Origin: RGIG5675 sp050943435
GTDB taxonomy: Bacteria; Bacillota; Clostridia; Oscillospirales; Ruminococcaceae
Direction of reading: 5' to 3'
Assembly (NCBI GenBank): GCA_050943435.1
Contig: JBMNPE010000001.1
Coordinates: 1 to 64,000 of the forward strand
DNA length: 64,000 bases
A program made the position numbers and the translations under genes. Numbering within the stretch: the stretch's first letter is position 1; every line of letters begins with the position of its first letter. Of this stretch, positions 9,696 through 17,296 are shown piece after piece. The notes beneath the pieces are model-generated. The model made no database searches and was not told the DNA's origin. It saw only the letters and a program-made list of their open reading frames with translations.

Positions 9696-10281
9696 ACTGC
9701 CCTTTTTCAGATCCGCCGTCCGGCAGGACCACTATAGTTGGAATGTGCCTGATTCTGGGCAGAAGCTTTTCAAGGACATCGGAAGTCCTCATCCTGATCG
9801 TGGACGTGTTGATGCAGGGATGGCACCTTATGAATTCATGGTCCACCACGTCCCTGTCCATGAGAAGCCTCACCTTTCCGGCGGTGTCGTTCATGAGGCC
9901 CATGATGCTCACTGAACCCGGCGTGAGGTCCAGGAGCTTCTCCATCATCTCTGCCTCCCCGAAGGACAGCCTCGAAATGCCGAGCTGTCCGGACAGGTCC
10001 TTCGTATGGAAGGGCTTTCCTCCAGGCATCATCAGCATGTACCAGGCGGTCCCCTGTCTGTTCCTGAGGAAGAGGTTCTTTGTTATCCCCACCCCGATCA
10101 GGGGCTCAATTGCGCTGCAGTCGCTCATGTTCATCGCAGGGGAGTGGTCAACCCTCCAGTACTCGATACCCAGAGAGTCGAGAAGGTCATAGCACTTCAT
10201 CTCCTTTGGTATCCTCTGGTCGGACGGCCTTCCCTTGTGCAGGACAGGGTCGAACGTGAACTTTTCCTCATTTCCTGGCAT
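9694..10281 (-). CDS. YbaK/EbsC-family aminoacyl-tRNA deacylase (ProX/PrdX-like)
   Basis: A 195-residue protein with the YbaK/prolyl-tRNA synthetase-associated domain. Visible features are an N-terminal YDLLDSLGIEY helix, the core segment ITKNLFLRN with its conserved lysine near residue 68, and the LTPGSVSIMGL strand near 118. Free-standing members hydrolyse Ala (or Cys) mis-attached to tRNA-Pro; the PrdX branch occurs in clostridia beside proline metabolism genes, none of which are here. Length fits free-standing ProX proteins. It is convergent with dnaJ, shares its terminator, and is divergent from the giant acidic protein. Confidence 0.85.
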   Translation of the reverse strand: MPGNEEKFTFDPVLHKGRPSDQRIPKEMKCYDLLDSLGIEYWRVDHSPAMNMSDCSAIEPLIGVGITKNLFLRNRQGTAWYMLMMPGGKPFHTKDLSGQLGISRLSFGEAEMMEKLLDLTPGSVSIMGLMNDTAGKVRLLMDRDVVDHEFIRCHPCINTSTIRMRTSDVLEKLLPRIRHIPTIVVLPDGGSEKGQ

Positions 10282-10336
10282 GGCTTAAAATGGCTCCAAT
10301 CTGCGGCAAGACTGTAATTTTCTTATCAAGTGCATA

Positions 10337-10345
10337 TGTTATAAT
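10337..10345 (+). promoter_or_regulatory. extended -10 promoter for the 10425 operon
   Basis: TGTTATAAT (10337-10345) is an extended -10 element with no recognisable -35 at the expected distance. It lies 80 bases before the chosen start. Confidence 0.55.
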
Positions 10346-10424
10346 ATACAAAATTAAAATAAAATATTAAATGACCGGGGACCGGTTCATTTTTATCGAA
10401 TTTTCTGGAATGGAGGATCTGTAC

Positions 10425-13400
10425 ATGGCATCGCGTGACTGGAAAGATCCATACTCAGATCTGTACTACCCCGCCGAGAGGGATTATGGCGAAGATGAAC
10501 GCGAAAAAGAAGACGGACGTTCTTTCGGGACGCGCTACGAGAGAAGGAGCCGTGATGACTATCACGATGACTATTATGACAGAGACTACCGCACATACAG
10601 GAGGGACTATTCCCAGGATTATCCTTCGGATTACGGCACATACGGAAGCCGGAGCGGGTATGACCGCGGACAGGATTACGGATATCCATATGATGGCGGC
10701 AGATACAGCCGGGATGACAGCAGCTACGGAAGATATCCGGCAGAGGGCGGATACCAGGATGAGAGGGACAGGAATTACCGCTCCCCTAGGGATGACTACG
10801 GATACGGGGATTACCGCAGCAGCTATTATGGCAGCAGGGATGATTACGGATACTACCGCCGCGGCAGAAGCGAAGACTACAGCCGCATAGACAGGGAAGA
10901 CAGGTACCAGAGAGACTACGGGAATTCATACGACAGGGACGGATACTACCCTGAAAATTACGGCAGGGGGGAAACAAGCCGTGATCTGGAAACCCAGCGC
11001 AGGCGCGAGCCCTATCCCGACTACCGCAGCGGGGAGAGGAGCCTGTACAGCCGCAGGGAAGAGGAACAATACCGCCGCTCAGACGCCAAAAAAGAGGAGA
11101 AAGTCCCTGAGCAGGAGGTAAAGCGGGAAGAGGAAAACAAACCCGTCAGTTATTCCCAAGGCGTCAGGCAGGAGCCTCAGGAAAAATCCCGTGCCGCAGA
11201 TGCCGGGCATGACTGGGAGGTAGTGGGCAGCACGGCCCTTGATTTCGGTTCACAGGACCGCGAAGCGGGAGTGAAGCCCGCTTCAGGACAGTACCGCGGG
11301 ATAGATGCGGTCATTGACGAACTGATGGCTGCCAACGACAGAAGACAGAAGGAGCTGGAGGAATCCCTCGAAAGGGAGAGCTCCGCTGCCGGGAAAGATG
11401 ACAATCAGAAGTTTCCGGAGCCTGGGGCTCCCGCAGAGGGAACCCGTGCGCCGGAAAAGCCTTTTGCACGCAGTGAAGCAGGAATCAATCCGGATAGCAT
11501 CTTCCGCAGCCTTGACGATGTCTCGGCAGAAGAGGAGGGTTCTACACGGCGCGGTGAGGAGCCCGGGGACATAAGCCCGATCATCAAGGATGAAATCGGT
11601 AATGCTGCCCCGGAAGAACCGCGTGAAGAGGGATTCAGGACAGAAAGACTCGAGTTCGGCCTTCCAAATGAGGAAATGAAGCCCGAAACAGAGGAAAATC
11701 CTGAAAGCATTTCCCCTGAAAGGAAATCACCGGAAACTGATTTACAGGCAGAAAAAACTGCAGAAGAGCCCGAAGAGGAAGAAGACGAAGTCGAATCCTC
11801 TCTCAGGGAGCTCATAAGGAAGCTCAGGGAAGGCACTTCCACAGCACAGAAGTCCGAGGTGCCGGAGGGATATGCCAGCAGCCAGGAAGCTGAAAACCTC
11901 AAGAATGCGGTCGAGGCCGCGATGGCTGAACCTGAGGAACCCGTAGAAAAGGAGAAGCAGGAAGCCTCCGAACACACACCGGAATCTGCAGAACACGCAG
12001 CCGGTGCCGTCGAATCTGCCGAAAATGCTCCTGCAGAAGAATCCGCCGAAATCCAGCATGAGGCCGTAGAAGAAGCCCGGGAAAAGCCTGAAAAAGCTGA
12101 GGAAGCAGCCCCACTGGAAAAGGGAGAGCCCGAGGCGGAGGAAACAACCTCTAAACCACAGGAAACAGCTCCAGAAGAGAACGGCAGGGCGGAAGAGCCA
12201 TCCGGCGAGGCCGGGCCTGAGTGGGTGTCGTTCACACCGAAATTTGTCCCGGTTGAGACAGGAGAAGCTGTTCCCGAGACGGATGCCAGCAGCACCGAGA
12301 TCCAGACGGAAAAAGCAGAAGAACAGAACATTCCGGAGGAAGAGACTGCCGGGGAATCAGAGCAGGAAGAAACAGAAGAAAAGACCGAAGCCAGGGAACA
12401 CGCTGAAGGCAGAGCAGAGGCTGATACAGAGGAAACACAGGAAGAAGGAACCCCTGAAGAAGAGGTTTCTGAGTCACAGGAAAAAGAAAGCGGGATGAAT
12501 CCGGAAGAGGGATCTTCCCCAGCCGCAGCTGAAGCTGCAGAAGAGGCAGAGCCCGAAGAAAAAGAGGCATCTGCTGAACCTGAGGCACAGCCTGAAACAG
12601 AGAAAGCGGAAACAGAAGAGGCTTCCGGAGCCGAAGCCGGGGAAAACGCTGAGACGTCCGAACCGGTGCAGGAATCCGCAGCCATTCCGGAACAGGAGGA
12701 AAGCCTGCCTGATGCAGAAGTTGCAGATGAGTCAGGCATTGGGGAAGGTGTGCCTGTTCTTACTCTTGAACCTCAGATAGACTGGGGGACCATAGAGGAA
12801 CAGCCTGGGGAACAGCCTCAGGAAATAGAGGAGTCAGAGGAACGGGAAGACCTGAGCGGAGAATATCCAGCCGCCGAGGTTGAATCCAACGCAGAAGAGG
12901 AACCCGGGAAAGAAGAAGTTCCCGCAGAACCCGTGCAGGAGGAAGTCCTTGAAGGTGCCGGAAGCACGCAACCCGCCGGGAACATGCCGGAAGCATCTGA
13001 AGAAGAGGCCCGGGAAGAGCCTGCAGAGGAGCCTTCTGGAGAAGAAAACCTGCAGCAGGACCTCAGCGCAGAAGCTCCTTCCAGGGAATCTGAAGCATCT
13101 GCAGGGTCGGCGCCTGCGGAAGAACAGGCCGGGGAAGAACCCGGGCAGAAACCAGCTGGGAGTACCAGAAGCGTTGACGACATTCTCAGGGCCCTGAGGG
13201 GAGAAGGGCAGAATGACCTCAGACCTGATGAATCTCCCGGGGACACATTCACATTTGTGCCTCCCAAGCCTACTGAGCTGGAGAGCAGCCTGGGGCTTGG
13301 AGGGTTCGTGTTCGACGGCGGCAGGAGCCAGAGAGAAAAGGAAGAGGAGAAGAAAAAAGAGGAGAGCCGCAAGCAGGAGGTCGTAAATTCACAGATAGAC

Positions 13401-14384
13401 ATAATCCAGGACAGCCTGCTCAAAGGCGCCGTGATGTCGGCTTTCGACAAAAACAAGACCGGCAGGACGGTATTCAGCGAGGAAGAGTGCTTTAAGGCGG
13501 AAGGCCTCACCAGCGACAGGGTGCTCAAGAGGCGCGGCAAACCTCTCACGAGGCTGTTCAACGGCATCAGCTTCGAGATACCGCAGGGGGCCAGGACCGT
13601 AATATTCAGCAGGGACAACGAATCCTCGTCGGCGCTTGCAGAGACCCTCGGCACCGGGACCGGGATACTTTCGGGCAGCGTGTCATATGCCGGCAGCGAA
13701 ATCAATCCCAGGCAGTGGCCTTCGAGCATCATGTACATAGACAGCGTCGACATTTTGAGCGACGAGATGACCGGCGAAGAATTCATGCTGCTGTGCGGGA
13801 TACCTGCAGAAGAGAGCTCCTATGCGCTCAGGGAGGTCGGCCTTTCCGGGATTGAAACCCGCGAGGCGAGGGACATGACCGTAATGCAGAAGCTGTCCCT
13901 TGTGACCCTTGCCGCAGCTGAGAACTCAGCCGTGAGCACTTTTGTCATATCGATAAAACAGCCGAACGACATGGCGGACATCGATGCTTCCGACCTCAAG
14001 AGCTTTACAATGGCTGTGGGAATGCTCTCGAAGAAGAACAAGACCTTCATCATGAACGACTTCGGTGCGTTTGTGGCATCGAGCGTCTGCAACTATGTGG
14101 TTGCCCTTGACGGCGGCAGCCTCGCATTCTGCGGAGATATTGCAGATTTCTGCGACAGATACGGCATGGATGTCATAACTTTCAAGGCGGATGAGAAGAC
14201 TGCCGGTGCAGTGGGAAGCGGAATGAGCGGCTTCAGCAGAACCCCGTCCGGAGCGCAGATAGTTGACAGGTTCGACGACCGGAAGCTGGAAAAGCTTCTC
14301 GACGAGCTCCAGAAAAAAGGCGTAGACATGCGCGGAGTCAAGGCCGAGCCCAGGAATTACCTGAGCGCGGTCAAGAGGATGTGA
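10425..14384 (+). CDS. giant low-complexity protein with C-terminal degenerate ABC-ATPase-like domain
   Basis: A 1319-residue protein of unrecognised family. Residues about 1-230 are a Tyr/Arg/Asp/Gly-rich tail made of short RDDYG- and DRDY-like units. About 230-1000 are Glu/Ala/Pro-rich, acidic and probably disordered. From about 1035 an ABC-like domain begins: FNGISFEIPQG fits the first strands of an ABC ATPase, ILSGSVSYAGSEI the post-P-loop strand, YVVALDGGSLAFCGD the end of the fold. The Walker A equivalent (FSRDNESSSA), signature (TVMQKLSL), Walker B (STFVIS) and H-loop (IMNDFGA) all lack catalytic residues, so it should not hydrolyse ATP. GGAGG (10412-10416) sets the start at ATG 10425, not 10371. 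It overlaps the next, membrane-protein gene by one base, suggesting a complex held at the membrane. Function unknown. Confidence 0.75.
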   Translation: MASRDWKDPYSDLYYPAERDYGEDEREKEDGRSFGTRYERRSRDDYHDDYYDRDYRTYRRDYSQDYPSDYGTYGSRSGYDRGQDYGYPYDGGRYSRDDSSYGRYPAEGGYQDERDRNYRSPRDDYGYGDYRSSYYGSRDDYGYYRRGRSEDYSRIDREDRYQRDYGNSYDRDGYYPENYGRGETSRDLETQRRREPYPDYRSGERSLYSRREEEQYRRSDAKKEEKVPEQEVKREEENKPVSYSQGVRQEPQEKSRAADAGHDWEVVGSTALDFGSQDREAGVKPASGQYRGIDAVIDELMAANDRRQKELEESLERESSAAGKDDNQKFPEPGAPAEGTRAPEKPFARSEAGINPDSIFRSLDDVSAEEEGSTRRGEEPGDISPIIKDEIGNAAPEEPREEGFRTERLEFGLPNEEMKPETEENPESISPERKSPETDLQAEKTAEEPEEEEDEVESSLRELIRKLREGTSTAQKSEVPEGYASSQEAENLKNAVEAAMAEPEEPVEKEKQEASEHTPESAEHAAGAVESAENAPAEESAEIQHEAVEEAREKPEKAEEAAPLEKGEPEAEETTSKPQETAPEENGRAEEPSGEAGPEWVSFTPKFVPVETGEAVPETDASSTEIQTEKAEEQNIPEEETAGESEQEETEEKTEAREHAEGRAEADTEETQEEGTPEEEVSESQEKESGMNPEEGSSPAAAEAAEEAEPEEKEASAEPEAQPETEKAETEEASGAEAGENAETSEPVQESAAIPEQEESLPDAEVADESGIGEGVPVLTLEPQIDWGTIEEQPGEQPQEIEESEEREDLSGEYPAAEVESNAEEEPGKEEVPAEPVQEEVLEGAGSTQPAGNMPEASEEEAREEPAEEPSGEENLQQDLSAEAPSRESEASAGSAPAEEQAGEEPGQKPAGSTRSVDDILRALRGEGQNDLRPDESPGDTFTFVPPKPTELESSLGLGGFVFDGGRSQREKEEEKKKEESRKQEVVNSQIDIIQDSLLKGAVMSAFDKNKTGRTVFSEEECFKAEGLTSDRVLKRRGKPLTRLFNGISFEIPQGARTVIFSRDNESSSALAETLGTGTGILSGSVSYAGSEINPRQWPSSIMYIDSVDILSDEMTGEEFMLLCGIPAEESSYALREVGLSGIETREARDMTVMQKLSLVTLAAAENSAVSTFVISIKQPNDMADIDASDLKSFTMAVGMLSKKNKTFIMNDFGAFVASSVCNYVVALDGGSLAFCGDIADFCDRYGMDVITFKADEKTAGAVGSGMSGFSRTPSGAQIVDRFDDRKLEKLLDELQKKGVDMRGVKAEPRNYLSAVKRM

Positions 14385-15805
14385 TGCCGATGGGAAGCAT
14401 GAAGAGCAGACTTTCCGTCTTCTCCGTACAGCGCAGCAAAGGCAGGTTCAGGTGGTACGGGATAGGCTTCGGAATCATCTGCGCGATAGTGTCATTTTCA
14501 CTATTCCAGTCTATAAGGCTCCTGGAGATGAGGTCCGTTATCCAGGGGTATAGTTTCCTCACTTCTGATTCGGCTCCCGCTTATGTGATGTATATAACTG
14601 CCTTCATGGCGCTCCTTGCGGTGAGGATGGCCGTGAGGCCTTCGTTTCTGTCCTTCGACGAGTTCCGCGACAATTCGTGGTATCTTATGACCAGGATGGG
14701 CAGGTCCCCCGGGAGCCTCATTTCCTCTAAGATATGGTCATCTGTCTTCTTTGTCCTCGTGTCCTACATTACGGGACACGGGATAACTTCGCTGCTGGTA
14801 TTCCTCATCGGCAGGAACATGAACACTCTGTCGGTGTTCCTGCTGTTTGCCACGGGAGTCATGGCGGTGATGTTCTTCATATTCCTGATGCTGGCATTCC
14901 AGGCCATCTTTTCCGGAAGGGCTTCATATTACATAACCCTTGTTGTTTCAGCAGGGGCAACTGCACGCCTTCTCTACAGATTCGGCATTTTCGGTGCCTG
15001 GAAAGATTCGGAGATCGCAGGCTCTGCAGAGGAGCAGATAAGCTTCGGGCCCACGGCGTTCTGGATATGGATAGGCTGCATGGTGGTCTTCACCGTGATC
15101 ATATTCGCAGTGGCATGGGGCAAATGCACTAAATACCGCAGGCACTGGAAATTCGGCAATGAAGTGAGCTCCCGCAAGGAGTTCGACGAAGCCGAAAGAG
15201 CTGTCTACAGGGACAGGAAGGCAGAAGTCGAGGCCCCTGTGCAGTTCTCAGCGAAAGCGGATGAGGCTGTGTCCTCCGGTGAGGACATCATAGAAGAGCA
15301 GACAGACCTCCTCGGCAGGGAAGAGCCGTCAGGTTCTGAGGATTCTCCTGCACCCGCCATTAACGACGAGGGCGAGTACAGGGAAATAAATGAAGACGAC
15401 CAGGACTCCTCTGATCAGATACCAGGGCAGATGACTTTTTCCGGAAAAGATGTAGGCAGCGGGGAGTCTGATGGCTCCTGGGACCCTGTCACAGGCAGCA
15501 CGGGGAAAAAGAAAAAACACACCTTCCTCGTGATCCTGAATGTGCTTGTCATAGTCCTTTTCGCTGTGACAGCTATTGCAGCAGTGTGCACCATATTATA
15601 CGGATTCGACATAGGCACCGGATACTTCAATGCGGCACTTGAGAACATCCTGGGGGCGGATTCCGCATCCGCCGTGGAACTGTTCCTCTCTTCCAAAGTC
15701 AGCAATTTCCTGCTCGGCGGTGCAGCTCTTGTCATGTTTGCCCTGATGCTCGTGACCAGATACCTTCTCAACGAGGCAAGGCTCAGGGACAACGAAACAG
15801 ACTGA
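14384..15805 (+). CDS. multi-spanning membrane protein with acidic insert, partner of the ABC-like protein
   Basis: A 473-residue integral membrane protein of no family I recognise with certainty. Six hydrophobic segments lie at about residues 25-45, 60-82, 118-145, 149-178, 180-203 and 220-246. An acidic Ser/Glu/Asp-rich, probably disordered region follows (about 250-365), and two more spans at about 370-400 and 440-462. The first half resembles the layout of an ABC-2 type permease, which fits the upstream ABC-like domain. Its start overlaps the stop of that gene (TGATG); ATG 14390 is a possible alternative. Both proteins carry long acidic low-complexity parts, unusual for a transporter. A strong terminator ends the operon. 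Confidence 0.75.
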   Translation: MPMGSMKSRLSVFSVQRSKGRFRWYGIGFGIICAIVSFSLFQSIRLLEMRSVIQGYSFLTSDSAPAYVMYITAFMALLAVRMAVRPSFLSFDEFRDNSWYLMTRMGRSPGSLISSKIWSSVFFVLVSYITGHGITSLLVFLIGRNMNTLSVFLLFATGVMAVMFFIFLMLAFQAIFSGRASYYITLVVSAGATARLLYRFGIFGAWKDSEIAGSAEEQISFGPTAFWIWIGCMVVFTVIIFAVAWGKCTKYRRHWKFGNEVSSRKEFDEAERAVYRDRKAEVEAPVQFSAKADEAVSSGEDIIEEQTDLLGREEPSGSEDSPAPAINDEGEYREINEDDQDSSDQIPGQMTFSGKDVGSGESDGSWDPVTGSTGKKKKHTFLVILNVLVIVLFAVTAIAAVCTILYGFDIGTGYFNAALENILGADSASAVELFLSSKVSNFLLGGAALVMFALMLVTRYLLNEARLRDNETD

Positions 15806-15817
15806 TGCCATAGAAAG

Positions 15818-15854
15818 CGGCCGGATGCATTTTTTGCATCCGGCCGTATATTTT
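15818..15854. terminator. bidirectional terminator
   Basis: A perfect 12-pair stem, CGGCCGGATGCA (15818-15829) with TGCATCCGGCCG (15835-15846), five-base T loop, then TATATTTT. It separates the convergent membrane-protein gene and dacF. Confidence 0.92.
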
Positions 15855-15861
15855 GCCCTTC

Positions 15862-17280
15862 TTATTTCTTGTCTTCCTTTTCTTTCTGCTTCCTCTTCAC
15901 AACTACCAGCATGTAGTAGCAGTAGAGGATGACAGCCACGATGATCACTCCGAGGACTATCATGACAGGAGCCGAGGTCAGGATGTCCGACATTGTGCTC
16001 ATTATCTTGGAAAATGAGCTGAATTCCACGCTGGTGAGGCTTACAAGGTCCACGGTGCCCGCCTCGTAGCCGTCGGCGTATACAGTCGCAGTCCCGACCA
16101 CCTGGCCTTCTTCAACCGGGGCGGTCAGTTCATCGGGCAGGTCGAATTCATACGTTATCACCGGATCCACCGTGGCGTCCGAGGATATCAGCCCGTATAC
16201 GGATTCTGCGGGATAGAGCACTACGGAAGACGTTCCGGAACCGTATTTTACAGATATTTCCGTGACAGGAGTGTACTCGTCGACAAGTTCAGTGAGTTCT
16301 GCCTTGGAAAACACAAGGTCATAGATGTACCTCGTCTCGTTGAATACCGAGTTGGAATTCTCCCACACTAGGGAAGTGGTTTCCGTCGGGGCCCCCATAA
16401 GCACGAGGATATATGTCATGCCGTTCTTCTCGGCGATCGACACGAGGCACCTGCCCGATTCATCGATGGTGCCGGTCTTTATTCCGTAGACGTATGAGGT
16501 ATAGTAGCCGCTGTAGGGATTGATGAGATAGTTTGTGGTTACGATCTGCCTCTCGCTGTGCATGTTGGTTGCAGGAAGGGTGTAGACGTAGGTAGAGCAG
16601 ATTTCGCTGAATCCCGGCACGGTCATTGCCCAGGCGGCTATCTTGTAGAGGTCGGATGCCGTTGTGTAGTGGTCGTCCGCGTAGAGTCCGTGTGGATTTG
16701 AGAAGTGAGTCCCCGTGCAGCCGAGTTCCTGGGCCTTCTGGTTCATGCGGCTTATGAACTCGTCGCGGCCGAAATAGGCTGCGACTGCGGAAGCAGCCTC
16801 GTTTCCGGAGGCCACGAGCATGCAGTAAAGCAGGTTTTCCATCGTGAGGACCTCCCCGCCCGACAGCGGGATTGAACTCACGTTCATGCCCTCAAATTCG
16901 GCCCAGACATCCTCAGGGACAGTTACTTCCGTGGTGGCCGGGTCGAGGCCCTGCTCGCTGCACATGGTGAGCGCAATTGCTGCAGACATTATCTTGGTTG
17001 TCGATGCAGGATACACGCGCTCATCGGCATTCTTTTCGTAAACTACCCTGCCGGTGTCCAGGTTTACAAGATATACTGCATTGGAATACGGCTCGTATCC
17101 GAGGTCGATCGTGCTGGCTGATGCCTCTGCGCTTGTGGATTCCGATGAGCTTGTGCTTGTGGAATCCGCCGTGCTGTCGGATGATTCATCTGCTGCTGAG
17201 CAGGGGAGCGCTGAGGAAAAGGCGAGGACAAAAATCAGCATCAGGGAAGTGAATATATGGAGTTTCCTGTGGGAATGCAT
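15862..17280 (-). CDS. D-alanyl-D-alanine carboxypeptidase (DacF/PBP5-type)
   Basis: A 472-residue secreted penicillin-binding protein that trims the terminal D-Ala from peptidoglycan stem peptides. A signal peptide covers residues 1-30, then a Ser/Thr-rich linker (about 31-56). The catalytic motifs are S93-T-T-K96, S158-G-N160 and K268-T-G270. A C-terminal beta domain follows, and a membrane anchor (about 430-460) with a Lys/Glu-rich cytosolic tail. PBP5-type proteins usually end in an amphipathic helix; here there is a full transmembrane segment. It follows recG after 16 bases, apparently last in the yloU-fakA-recG-dacF operon. Confidence 0.92.
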   Translation of the reverse strand: MHSHRKLHIFTSLMLIFVLAFSSALPCSAADESSDSTADSTSTSSSESTSAEASASTIDLGYEPYSNAVYLVNLDTGRVVYEKNADERVYPASTTKIMSAAIALTMCSEQGLDPATTEVTVPEDVWAEFEGMNVSSIPLSGGEVLTMENLLYCMLVASGNEAASAVAAYFGRDEFISRMNQKAQELGCTGTHFSNPHGLYADDHYTTASDLYKIAAWAMTVPGFSEICSTYVYTLPATNMHSERQIVTTNYLINPYSGYYTSYVYGIKTGTIDESGRCLVSIAEKNGMTYILVLMGAPTETTSLVWENSNSVFNETRYIYDLVFSKAELTELVDEYTPVTEISVKYGSGTSSVVLYPAESVYGLISSDATVDPVITYEFDLPDELTAPVEEGQVVGTATVYADGYEAGTVDLVSLTSVEFSSFSKIMSTMSDILTSAPVMIVLGVIIVAVILYCYYMLVVVKRKQKEKEDKK

Positions 17281-17296
17281 TGCTTTATATAGCTCC

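Noticed and set aside
10371..10424. Upstream start of the giant protein at 10371
   Set aside because: No ribosome binding site precedes it, while GGAGG sits eight bases before ATG 10425.
11405..12739. 444-residue Ser/Ala-rich open frame on the minus strand
   Set aside because: It is the antisense of the Glu/Ala/Pro-rich repeat region of the 10425 gene; GAA/GAG-rich coding creates long open antisense frames. It has no ribosome binding site or domain.
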